Below, one piece after another: positions 26,410 to 35,801 of a stretch of DNA of 64,000 nucleotides. The first letter of the stretch is position 1. Each line of letters opens with the position of its first letter. The notes under the pieces are model-generated. The model saw only the letters and a list, made by a program, of their open reading frames with translations. It made no database searches and was not told where the DNA came from. The translations under genes and the position numbers were made by a program. The DNA is from Bacteroidales bacterium (GTDB lineage: Bacteria; Bacteroidota; Bacteroidia; Bacteroidales; UBA932), in contig JAEETP010000006.1 in NCBI GenBank assembly GCA_016290415.1, forward strand, positions 1 to 64,000. Direction: 5' to 3'.

Positions 26410-28671
26410 ATGAAAAGGACCATCGTAATCATTGCCCTTGCGGCGCTGCTTGTGTTACCGGCGGCGGCAAAGGGCGATTTTTCTCCCGTAGATCAGGTAA
26501 GCACCCTGGTGGGCACACAGTCTCACTTCTCGTTCTCTCAGGGAAATACCTATCCAGCAATAGGCCGCCCCTGGGGAACCCATCTCTGGACCCCGCAGAC
26601 CGGAGCCAACAAGGATACCTGGACCTATGTATACAATGCCTACAAGATCCGCGGCATCAAGATGACCCATCAGCCCAGTCCCTGGGTGGGCGACTACGGC
26701 CAGTTCAGCCTGATGCCCGTGACCACCGGTCCGGTGGTTACCGACGAGGAGCGCGCCAGCTGGTTCACCCACAAGGCCGAGGTGGCGAAGCCGTATTATT
26801 ACAGCGTCTATCTGGCAGAGCACGACGCCACTTTCGAGCTGACACCCACTATGCGTGCCGCCCGCGTCAGGATCACCTATCCTGAAAAAGAGCAGTCCTA
26901 TCTGGTGGTGGATGCCTTTGAGAAGGGCCCCGCCGGCGCTTCGGAAATCTACATAGAGGGCAACCGCATTTTCGGCGTCAGCCGCAAGATACACAACCAG
27001 TCGCTGAACAAGGCAGATCAGCTCTGGTTTGTGATAGAGAGCGACACCCCCTTTGAAACGGCAGACGTCAAGTACCCCGAAGATGGCCACGCCATTGCCC
27101 TGGTGGGCTTCAAGACCACCCGCGGCCAGCAGGTGAACCTGCGTGCCGCAGCATCTTTCATAAGCGAAGAGCAGGCTTTCGAAAACCTCAGGGAGGTGGA
27201 GAAAGATTTTGACACAATATGTAAAGAGGGCCGCGACGAGTGGAACGCCCAGTTGGGCCGCATCTGCATAGAGGGCGGCACGGCAGAAGAGCAAAAGACC
27301 TTCTACAGCTGCCTCTACCGCAGCCTCCTGTTCCCCCACGACCTCTCAGAAATCACCGCCGACGGCCGCAGGGTGCACCGCAGCCCCCACGACGGCCAGA
27401 TACACGACGGCTATCTGTTCACCGACACCGGCTTCTGGGATACTTTCCGCTGCCTCTTTGGCCTGCTGGACCTCGTATGGCCCGACCAGGCAGCCAATAT
27501 TCAGGAGGGTCTGGTGAACCACTATCTCGAAAGCGGATTCCTGCCCGAATGGTGCAGTCCCGGCCATTGCCCCACCTGTATGATAGGCAACAACAGCGCC
27601 AGCGTGGTGGCTGAAGCCTATATCAAAGGGCTTCGCGGCTATGACATAGAGAAACTCTGGGAAGCGCTGAAACACGGTGCCCACGCCGCCCTGGAAGGCA
27701 CCACCGCCACCGGCCGTCTGGGCTGGGAGGCCTATGACAAGCTGGGATATGTCCCTTGTGACATCAATATCCGCGAGAGTGCTGCCCGCACTCTGGAATA
27801 TGCCTACGACGACTGGTGCATCTGGCGTCTGGGCAAGGCGCTGGGCAAGAGCGAAGAGGAAATCGCCCCCTACGCCAAGGCTTCGCAGAACTACCGCAAC
27901 CTATACAAACCCTCCGCAGGTATGATGAGCGGCCGCAAAGCCGACGGCAGCTGGCCGGAGCCTTTCAACCCCTTCAAGTGGGGCGGCGACTTTACCGAGG
28001 GCAACGCCCTGCAGTATACCTGGAGCGTGTTCCACGACCCAGCCGGCCTGGCATCCCTTATGGGCGGCTGGGACAAGTTTGCCCACGCCCTGGACACCCT
28101 GTTTGAACTGCCGCCTATCTACGATGACAGTTATTACGGCATCACCATCCACGAAATACGCGAGATGCAGGTTATGAATCTGGGCAACTACGCCCACGGC
28201 AACCAGCCGGCCCAGCACGTGATTTACCTTTATGACTGGTGCGGCCAGCCCTGGAAAGCCCAGGCGCGTGCCCGCGAGGTTATGAGTAAGTTCTACGGTG
28301 CCGGCCCCGACGGCTACTGCGGCGACGAGGACAACGGCCAGACATCTGCCTGGTATGTCTTCTCTGCCCTGGGATTCTATCCCGTATGCCCGGCTGCCGG
28401 ACAGTATGCGCTGGGTTCGCCGCTGTTTGCCAAGGCCACCATCAGCCTGCCTACCGGCAAGAAGATAGTGATAAGCGCTCCGGACAACTGCGCAGAGAAT
28501 GTTTATGTCGGAGATTTGAAAGTCAACGGCCGCAGGCACACTGCCAACTATGTGACCCACAGCCAGTTGATTTCCGGGGCCAAGCTTAGCTTCAAGATGC
28601 AGGCAGAGCCCGCCACATCCCGCGGAACGGCAGAAAAAGACCGTCCCTATTCTTTCAGCGAAAACAAATAA
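26410..28671 (+). CDS. GH92 alpha-mannosidase
   Basis: 753 residues with an SPI-type signal (cleavage near residue 20, PAAA-KG). It starts VSTLVGTQSHFSFSQGNTYPA, has the acid motif FTEGNALQYTW (Glu530) and the base motif GDEDNGQTSAWY (638-649), then SALGFYPVCPA. The C-terminal tail (EPATSRGTAEKDRPYSFSENK) is an extra, polar extension. It is third of three consecutive GH92 genes and is 15 bp before susC. Confidence 0.93.
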   Translation: MKRTIVIIALAALLVLPAAAKGDFSPVDQVSTLVGTQSHFSFSQGNTYPAIGRPWGTHLWTPQTGANKDTWTYVYNAYKIRGIKMTHQPSPWVGDYGQFSLMPVTTGPVVTDEERASWFTHKAEVAKPYYYSVYLAEHDATFELTPTMRAARVRITYPEKEQSYLVVDAFEKGPAGASEIYIEGNRIFGVSRKIHNQSLNKADQLWFVIESDTPFETADVKYPEDGHAIALVGFKTTRGQQVNLRAAASFISEEQAFENLREVEKDFDTICKEGRDEWNAQLGRICIEGGTAEEQKTFYSCLYRSLLFPHDLSEITADGRRVHRSPHDGQIHDGYLFTDTGFWDTFRCLFGLLDLVWPDQAANIQEGLVNHYLESGFLPEWCSPGHCPTCMIGNNSASVVAEAYIKGLRGYDIEKLWEALKHGAHAALEGTTATGRLGWEAYDKLGYVPCDINIRESAARTLEYAYDDWCIWRLGKALGKSEEEIAPYAKASQNYRNLYKPSAGMMSGRKADGSWPEPFNPFKWGGDFTEGNALQYTWSVFHDPAGLASLMGGWDKFAHALDTLFELPPIYDDSYYGITIHEIREMQVMNLGNYAHGNQPAQHVIYLYDWCGQPWKAQARAREVMSKFYGAGPDGYCGDEDNGQTSAWYVFSALGFYPVCPAAGQYALGSPLFAKATISLPTGKKIVISAPDNCAENVYVGDLKVNGRRHTANYVTHSQLISGAKLSFKMQAEPATSRGTAEKDRPYSFSENK

Positions 28672-28686
28672 CCAAATCACATACTA

Positions 28687-31600
28687 ATGAAACTTTTAAA
28701 AACAATCATCCCAATCCTGCTGCTGTTGCTGGTTGCTACAACGGCGGCAAGCGCTGCCAATGTCACCATCAGCGGCGTTGTGATTGACAACGCCGGAGTA
28801 CCGATTCCCGGCGCTGCCCTGGTGGGACCCGGCAATGTCCACGCCATCACGGACATAGACGGAAAGTTCTCCCTGACCGTTCCCGACGGTTCGGAAGTCA
28901 AAGTCTCCTGCCTGGGCTTTTTGACCTACAGTTTCAAGGCGCGCAAGGGTGACAAGATCACCATCACCCTTATGGAAGACCACGAGAGTCTTGACGAGGC
29001 TGTGGTTGTCGGGTACGGTGTTCAGAAGAAAGCGGTTATCACCGGTTCGGTGACCAACGTGACCAGCCGCTCCATTGCCACCACCACCGCAAATGACCTG
29101 GTGACCAAGCTGCAAGGTAAGGTTTCCGGTCTGAACATCCGAAACAACACCTCCACTCCGGGTGCCTACGACCACTCCATCAACATCCGTGGCTTTGGCG
29201 GTCCGCTGTATATCATAGACGGTATCCAGCGAGAAGGCACCGACTTCAACAAGTTGAACTCCGAGGATATCGAGAGCATCACCCTGCTTAAAGATGCTTC
29301 CGCCGCAATCTACGGTATCAATGCCGGTAACGGTGTTATTATCGTGACCACCAAGAGCGGTAGCAACCAGGGCCACACCCGCTTCCAGTTCAATGCGAAT
29401 ATGGGTATTTCCACCCCGACCGACCGCGTGCGTATGGCCAATGCCTATGAGTATTACTGGCTGCGCAACGCCGCCAACATCAACGCCGGCGACCCTCAGT
29501 TCATCTCTCCCGATGAGCTTGAGGCCTGGAGGATAGCCTGCGAGACAGGGTCTGACTATCAGACTTTTGGCGAGGACGGAGAGATTATCCACCATATGAA
29601 TACCGACTGGTACAGGGAGACCTGCAAGGACTATAGCGTCCGCCAGGAGTATTCCCTCTCTGCCGACGGCGGTACAAAGGGTGTGAAGTATTATTTCAAT
29701 GTCAACTATTCCACCGATAACGGTCTGCTGCGAAGCGGCGACATCAACTACGACAAGTGGAGTTTCCGAAGCGTGGTTACCGCCAACCTGGCCAAAGACC
29801 TCACCCTGAGCGCCAATGTGTCGGGTTATATGGACGACCGCTGGGACCCGGCTGCAGATATGTTCAACGTGTTCCGCGGAACCATCTGCCTGCTGCCCAT
29901 CAGCAGCGTGTATGCCAACCCGTTTGTAGAGCCCTACAACACCAAGCCTTATTACCACAGCGTGAAGGAGGGACAGAGCTACAATGCGGTGGCCCAGTCC
30001 TATGCGAGCGAGGGCGGTTATCACCACTGGGTGAACAACGCCATCCAGAGCGTATTCTCGCTCTCTTATACCCCCGAGTGGCTGCCCGGCTTCGAGGCCA
30101 AGGGAACGGTTTCGTTTGACAAACGTTTCGAGGAGACCCGCATCCTGCGCCGCAACTGGAAGATGTACACCTACAACGAGCTCACCGGTACCGTGGCCGA
30201 CGAGGACTGGAACCCCAATGTCCAGATTAAGAACAACAACAATTATATCCACGTATATCACTATCTGGGCCAGTTGAACTACAACAAGGACATTGACAAG
30301 CACCACATAGGAGCCTCTGTAGTGGCTGAGGCCACCGTGCGTGACCGCAACTGGACCGATATCAACAAGTATTTCGACTTCTTTACCCAGCCCGAGCTGG
30401 ACTATGCCGGAGAGAGCAACCAGTCCACCGGCGGTAACGAAGACCACCAGCGCAAGTTGGGCTTCATAGGCCGAATCAACTATGACTATGCTCACAAGTA
30501 CCTGCTGGAGGCGGCTGTACGCCGCGATGGCAGCTACCGTTACCATCCCGACGTACGCTGGGGTACCTTCCCGGTGGTTTCTGCCGGCTGGCGTATATCA
30601 GAAGAGAAGTTCATTAAGAACAATGTCCCGTGGCTCAGCAACCTCAAGCTTCGCGCTTCGTGGGGTATTATGGGTGAGGATGCCGGCAACGCATTCCAGT
30701 TCATAAGCGGATACGGCATCGGCGGCGGTGGCTGGTGGGAGTATACCCCCGGCTCCGTGACACCCGGTGTGACCAGTCCCGCATTGGTTAACGAGCACCT
30801 TTCGTGGCTCAAGTCCTATCTGGCCGACATCGGTCTGGATATGGGCTTCTTTGACAACAAACTCTCCATCACCGTGGATGTCTTCCAGAAAGACAAGACC
30901 GGTCTGCTGGCAACCCGCAGCGTGGACCTGCCCAACACCTACGGAGCTTCATTCCCTCAGGAGAACCTGAACAGCAACCGTACCAAGGGTATCGAGTTCA
31001 GCTTCAACTGGCAGCACCGTTTTGGCGATTTCTTCTATTCGATAGAGGGTAATGCCACCTACGGCCGTACAATGAATATGTACATAGAGCACGGCCCTTA
31101 TACCAGTTCCTGGTCGGTATACCGCAGCGCCAACGACTATCGCTGGAGCGGCCTGGGCTGGATTTATAATCTGCAGGGCCAGTTCCAGACTCTTGAAGAG
31201 ATTGAGGCCGCTCCTGTATACAGCACCGCTGTGGGTAACAGGTATATGCAGCCCGGTGACTGGATTTTTGAAGATGTGAACGGCGACGGTACCGTTGACG
31301 ACGACGATAGACGTCCTATTTCCCTGAGCCCGGGTGCAGCTCCCATCTGGAACTACGGTCTGACACTTTCCGGCAGCTGGCGCGGTTTGGACTTCAGCGT
31401 CCTGTTCCAGGGTGCCGCAGGTTTCACCACATTCTACAGCGGCCCCTACGCAGAGCCCTTCTGGCTGGGCGGTAACGTCCCGGCATATCTGATGGACTCC
31501 TGGCATCACGAAGATCTCTTTGACAGCGACTCTCCCTGGGTGCCCGGATTCTTCCCCGCAATGCGTACTATGGACAAGGACCCGCACCGCAATAGGGCCA

Positions 31601-31854
31601 GCAGCTATACCTACAAGGACTGCTCTTATGTCCGTCTGAAAAACGTGGAACTGGGCTATACCTTCCGCCAGAACTTCTTGAAAGCGGCTCACATAGAGAA
31701 AGCCCGCATATTCTTGAACGTCTACAACCCCATTACCTGGTGTAACCCGTTCATCAAGGCCTTCGACCCCGAGAAGGTTGCCGGCCAGCAGAACCTCGGA
31801 TGGAACTATCCTCTGCTTATGACTTTCAACTCCGGTATAAACATCAATTTCTAA
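28687..31854 (+). CDS. SusC-family TonB-dependent transporter (mannoside operon)
   Basis: 1055 residues: signal peptide ending near SAA (22), carboxypeptidase-regulatory-like domain (about 24-90), plug from VVVGYGVQKKAVITGS (about 107) with PLYIIDGIQREG, then the barrel ending NSGININF. No STN domain. It follows three GH92 genes and precedes susD by 13 bp, so it should import the oligomannoside that those enzymes trim. Confidence 0.93.
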   Translation: MKLLKTIIPILLLLLVATTAASAANVTISGVVIDNAGVPIPGAALVGPGNVHAITDIDGKFSLTVPDGSEVKVSCLGFLTYSFKARKGDKITITLMEDHESLDEAVVVGYGVQKKAVITGSVTNVTSRSIATTTANDLVTKLQGKVSGLNIRNNTSTPGAYDHSINIRGFGGPLYIIDGIQREGTDFNKLNSEDIESITLLKDASAAIYGINAGNGVIIVTTKSGSNQGHTRFQFNANMGISTPTDRVRMANAYEYYWLRNAANINAGDPQFISPDELEAWRIACETGSDYQTFGEDGEIIHHMNTDWYRETCKDYSVRQEYSLSADGGTKGVKYYFNVNYSTDNGLLRSGDINYDKWSFRSVVTANLAKDLTLSANVSGYMDDRWDPAADMFNVFRGTICLLPISSVYANPFVEPYNTKPYYHSVKEGQSYNAVAQSYASEGGYHHWVNNAIQSVFSLSYTPEWLPGFEAKGTVSFDKRFEETRILRRNWKMYTYNELTGTVADEDWNPNVQIKNNNNYIHVYHYLGQLNYNKDIDKHHIGASVVAEATVRDRNWTDINKYFDFFTQPELDYAGESNQSTGGNEDHQRKLGFIGRINYDYAHKYLLEAAVRRDGSYRYHPDVRWGTFPVVSAGWRISEEKFIKNNVPWLSNLKLRASWGIMGEDAGNAFQFISGYGIGGGGWWEYTPGSVTPGVTSPALVNEHLSWLKSYLADIGLDMGFFDNKLSITVDVFQKDKTGLLATRSVDLPNTYGASFPQENLNSNRTKGIEFSFNWQHRFGDFFYSIEGNATYGRTMNMYIEHGPYTSSWSVYRSANDYRWSGLGWIYNLQGQFQTLEEIEAAPVYSTAVGNRYMQPGDWIFEDVNGDGTVDDDDRRPISLSPGAAPIWNYGLTLSGSWRGLDFSVLFQGAAGFTTFYSGPYAEPFWLGGNVPAYLMDSWHHEDLFDSDSPWVPGFFPAMRTMDKDPHRNRASSYTYKDCSYVRLKNVELGYTFRQNFLKAAHIEKARIFLNVYNPITWCNPFIKAFDPEKVAGQQNLGWNYPLLMTFNSGININF

Positions 31855-31867
31855 AGGAGACGGGAAT

Positions 31868-33844
31868 ATGAAAAAGTATATTTATATCATCAGCATATTT
31901 GCAGCCCTGGCATTGATGGCCGGCTGCACCGACTTCCTGGATGTGAAGCCCACCAACAAGGTTTCTGCCGACGAGGTGGTTTCTTCTCCCGCCGGTATCC
32001 GTGCCTTTATGGCAAACCTCTACTACAGGATGCCCATCGAGGCGTTTGACTTCACCGCAGAAAGCAAGCCTTGCCCCGACCAGGGCTACCGTGACGGCTT
32101 CCATTTCAACGATGGCGCCCCCAACAACAGTGCCCGCTATGTGTGGCTGCTCACCGACGACTGCACCGGTTCCGAGGTGGATGATATCCCCGGCGAGGCT
32201 TATTATCAATGGTGGGATACCGCATTCGAACTGCTCCACGACCTTAATGAATTCTATGCGCTTATCCCTACACTTGAAATGGTGGACGATGATACCCGCA
32301 GGGAACTTGAGGGACAGAGTTGGTTCATCCGCGGCCAGATTTACTTTGCACTGGCTCGCCGCTACGGCGGTGTTCCCAAGATAGAGAAGGTTGAGCCGCT
32401 GGACATCAACGACGATGCTGCCCTGGAAGAGCTCATCAAGAAACTCAGGATTCCCCGTATGAAAGAGGTTGAGACCTGGGACTATATCCTTGAATGCTTT
32501 GACAAGGCTGCCGATATGCTTGGCGAGGATTCGACCGACTATCCTAACCATACAATGGCAAACAGGTGGACCGCGCTGGCATATAAGAGCCGCGCTGCGC
32601 TGCACGCCGCTTCCCTTGCAAAATACTGGGACGAGGCTCCGCTCACCGGCGAGGCTGTGGACGAAGGCTGTGTGGGCGGTTTCACCGAAGAGGATATGAA
32701 CCGCTATTACCAGGCTTGCCTGGACTGCAGCAAAGAGGTGATAGAGAGCGGTCAGTACGCACTCTATATGCCCAATCCTTCTTCACCCGAGGAGGCCACT
32801 AAGAACTATGTCCATATGTTCCAGAAGCCCGAAGATGCCCAAATCGAGACCATCTTCGTGAAGGGTTTCTACCGCAAGGGCCGCAAATACGGCACCAACC
32901 AGGACGTTTGGGGGCAGCCCGCCCAGACAGGCGGCGCGTGGCCCCATCCCGGCCGTATGAACCCGACCCTGGAGTTCGTGGATAACTTTGAAAGCTATGA
33001 CAATCCCGGCGAGAGTGCCAGAATTGTAACCTACGAAGGGGAGAAGTTTGACTATGAAGGCTACAAGGAAGACCGCGTATATTACAAGTTTGACAATCCT
33101 CTGGATATGTTTGCAAACAAGGATGCCCGTCTGGCGGCCATCACCATCCTTCCCGGATCCACCTGGCGCGATACCCTGATAGTGATTCAGGCCGGAGTTG
33201 TGGATTTGCAGGGCAAGATCCATCACGACATCACCGCCGATATGAAAGCCCAGTATCTGGACCGGGACGGCAAGGTCCACTATCAGTTCGGCGCTGCCGA
33301 CAACAAGTTCTTCAGCGGTTTCTGCTTCGAGCGCGGCAACAACACCCGCACCGGTTTCGGCTTCCGCAAGTATATGGATCCGACTTTTGTCTCTTCCGGT
33401 TCGGTATGGAACGAATCCACCACCGACTGGATTGACATCCGCTATGCAGAAATCCTCCTGAACTATGCCGAGGCTTATGCAGAAAGCGGTCTGGGCGACG
33501 GTGGACTGGCAGTGCAGTGCCTGAACGCAACCCGCCGCCGCGCCGCCTTCACCACCGACATTCCCTGCACCATTGAGAATGTGCTGCGCGAGCGCCGCTC
33601 CGAGTTCGGTATGGAGAACAACCGTCACTGGGATCTGATGCGCCGCCGCGAATATCACAAGATATTCTACAACAGTTACCGTCGCGGCGCCCTGGAGCCC
33701 ATCCTGGACCTCAGGGACGGCAAGACCTTCTTCGTAAGGGCATATCGCCAGTATATCGGCGGCTGCACCTTCAAAGAGAAATATTATTATCGCGGAATTC
33801 CCGGCTGGAACGTAAGCGGACTCATCAAGAACCCTCAGCAATAA
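31868..33844 (+). CDS. SusD-family lipoprotein (mannoside operon)
   Basis: 658 residues with a lipobox MAGC (Cys19). The SusD body shows FIRGQIYFALARRYGGVPKI and the C-terminal YAEILLNYAEAYAESG and RRSEFGMENNRHWDLMRRR signatures. A strong AAAGGAG ribosome-binding site (31854-31860) precedes the ATG, which is unusual in this phylum and may raise expression relative to neighbours. Confidence 0.92.
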   Translation: MKKYIYIISIFAALALMAGCTDFLDVKPTNKVSADEVVSSPAGIRAFMANLYYRMPIEAFDFTAESKPCPDQGYRDGFHFNDGAPNNSARYVWLLTDDCTGSEVDDIPGEAYYQWWDTAFELLHDLNEFYALIPTLEMVDDDTRRELEGQSWFIRGQIYFALARRYGGVPKIEKVEPLDINDDAALEELIKKLRIPRMKEVETWDYILECFDKAADMLGEDSTDYPNHTMANRWTALAYKSRAALHAASLAKYWDEAPLTGEAVDEGCVGGFTEEDMNRYYQACLDCSKEVIESGQYALYMPNPSSPEEATKNYVHMFQKPEDAQIETIFVKGFYRKGRKYGTNQDVWGQPAQTGGAWPHPGRMNPTLEFVDNFESYDNPGESARIVTYEGEKFDYEGYKEDRVYYKFDNPLDMFANKDARLAAITILPGSTWRDTLIVIQAGVVDLQGKIHHDITADMKAQYLDRDGKVHYQFGAADNKFFSGFCFERGNNTRTGFGFRKYMDPTFVSSGSVWNESTTDWIDIRYAEILLNYAEAYAESGLGDGGLAVQCLNATRRRAAFTTDIPCTIENVLRERRSEFGMENNRHWDLMRRREYHKIFYNSYRRGALEPILDLRDGKTFFVRAYRQYIGGCTFKEKYYYRGIPGWNVSGLIKNPQQ

Positions 33845-33857
33845 AAAGGATACGCAT

Positions 33858-35750
33858 ATGAAAAAGATATTTAATTGGATATTGATTCTCACTGCCGCTG
33901 CCGCACTCCAGGCTTGTCTGGGAGATAATTATGAGCAGCCCAATGCCGGCTTCCACGGCGGTGTGTACGATGCCGAGACCGGCGAATTGATTTTGCAGGA
34001 TATCGGTGGCGAGGGCTCTTACATTGAGGTATTGGAGTGGACCAAGGATAAGGATGGCGAACTGATTTATCCCAGGCCCGACACCCGCCGCCTGAACTTT
34101 ATGACCGACGGCAACTACCGCGACAACAACTTCTTCAAGGGAGACTATCGCGTTCAGTTCAATCTGGTCAACTTCAACCCGGCAACGGTGGAACTCAGCA
34201 GCAAGGATTCGGATATATGGGACGACAGCGTGACCACCACCAACGAAGAGACCGGCGAGACCAAGACCACCGAGTTCAAGGTGATACACCTCAATGGCGA
34301 TACTGAGATGAACATCAAGGCCATCCCCTGGTGCCGCGTAAGCATCAAGGACATCTATTTTGACGAGGCCAAACAGCGCATATTCGCACAGTTTGAGGTA
34401 GAGGCCACCACAGACGATCCTGTAAAGGAGGTAGGTCTGTTCTGTGACCTGTCTCCCCACGTATCTTGCAGCATCAACTATTTCGGCGCCGCTTCAACCA
34501 AGGCTGTCAAGGTGAACAAAGTGCTCAAGGAGCCCACTGTATTCACAGTGAAGATGCCTCTGGAGATGTTTCAGGACAAGGATAGCGGCCTGGACTATTA
34601 TGTCCGTGTCGGTGCCCATACCTCAGCAACCGATGCCCGCTGGAACTATTCCGAGGCAGTCAAACTTCACATTGACGTGAAGCCGATTGTCACAAAGCCG
34701 CTGGGTATCCGCTGGGATTTGTTCGACAAGAAGTACGAGGATCTCTGGCTTGCCGGCAAACACAAGAGTCTGGACCAGATTTACTTTGATGACAAAGACT
34801 TCAAGAGCGGCGACGGCTGTTATGTGACCGTGTCCGGTCCTGTGGATCCCGATCCCGGCTACCGTTTCACCACATATATCTCCCCTGGAGAGGGTAAGGG
34901 CGGTATCAAACCCGTATTCGACATTACCAGCATTCCCGAGGAGGGCTGCCATATGCAGCTGACCCTCTATGTTTCAGATGCCACCAAGTTCAAGTATGAC
35001 GAAAACAGCCAGATAGAGATTGGTTCCAATGCCGTCTTCGACAACGAGGAGTATTGCTGGATCTTTGGCGCTTTCCGTTTCAAGAACGGGTGGCAGACGC
35101 TGGACCTGTCAATGGCCAAACCTTCTGCCAAGATGGGTTCGTTGCGTAGGAACCGCATTAACTGGTTCCGTTTCTATCATAAGGATTTTGACGGTAATGT
35201 CACAGTCAAGTTCGACGAAATCCGTTTCTACTACAAGACCTTGCTGGAGGCTTGCGATGGTGTGGACGGCTGGGTATCACCGGCGCCCGTAATTCTTGAC
35301 GAGAGCGATTTCCAGGAGGGCGAAGGTTCGGTTTCCACCACCAATGTTGCAAACAGCCTCCGCCTGCAGAAGACGTGGGTTAGCGAATATGTGCCTACTC
35401 CGAAGAAGGGCGGCCATTTCCAGTTCTGGCTTTATGTTTCAGATGCAGCCGCTATTAATAGCGTGGACAACCAGGTTGAAATCGGCAGCAAGCAAAAGCC
35501 TGACGAGCAGGAGCTTCACTGGAAACTTCCTAAACTGAACGACGGTTGGAACAAGGTGGACCTCAAACTAGAAGATGCCATTTCTGTGGCCGATGCAGAA
35601 GGCAACGAGATGGACTTGAGGAATATGAACTGGTTCCGGGTTTATGCGGCTACCACTGCTCCTGCCGGCTCCATTACAATGAAGGTGGATCGTCTGCGTT
35701 TCTATCTTGAAGGCTACAACAAGGCAGAAATAGCCGACTTTGCAGATTGA
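33858..35750 (+). CDS. DUF3823 lipoprotein with two C-terminal beta modules
   Basis: SPII signal (LQAC, Cys20), then DUF3823 (GDNYEQPNAGFHGGVYDAETGELI, NYRDNNFFKGDYRVQF) to about residue 250, as in the 268-residue paralogue at 7676-8482. It is over twice as long because two copies of a locus-specific module follow (about 345-470 and 500-622). Each has an LYVSD segment, a Q-EIGS strand, a GW-..DL strand, NWFR and a final strand ending RFY. The module probably binds glycan. An AAAAGGA site precedes the ATG. Confidence 0.8.
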   Translation: MKKIFNWILILTAAAALQACLGDNYEQPNAGFHGGVYDAETGELILQDIGGEGSYIEVLEWTKDKDGELIYPRPDTRRLNFMTDGNYRDNNFFKGDYRVQFNLVNFNPATVELSSKDSDIWDDSVTTTNEETGETKTTEFKVIHLNGDTEMNIKAIPWCRVSIKDIYFDEAKQRIFAQFEVEATTDDPVKEVGLFCDLSPHVSCSINYFGAASTKAVKVNKVLKEPTVFTVKMPLEMFQDKDSGLDYYVRVGAHTSATDARWNYSEAVKLHIDVKPIVTKPLGIRWDLFDKKYEDLWLAGKHKSLDQIYFDDKDFKSGDGCYVTVSGPVDPDPGYRFTTYISPGEGKGGIKPVFDITSIPEEGCHMQLTLYVSDATKFKYDENSQIEIGSNAVFDNEEYCWIFGAFRFKNGWQTLDLSMAKPSAKMGSLRRNRINWFRFYHKDFDGNVTVKFDEIRFYYKTLLEACDGVDGWVSPAPVILDESDFQEGEGSVSTTNVANSLRLQKTWVSEYVPTPKKGGHFQFWLYVSDAAAINSVDNQVEIGSKQKPDEQELHWKLPKLNDGWNKVDLKLEDAISVADAEGNEMDLRNMNWFRVYAATTAPAGSITMKVDRLRFYLEGYNKAEIADFAD

Positions 35751-35801
35751 TGAACAGATAACTATTACTAAATAATTAATTACTAATAAATCTTTTAGCT
35801 T

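Noticed and set aside
28696..30546. A 616-codon open frame opposite susC, and similar long antisense frames (e.g. 2472-3749, 22306-23505, 25068-26366)
   Set aside because: They lie fully inside well-recognised SusC or GH92 genes and their translations show no family motifs; they follow from GC-rich codon use.
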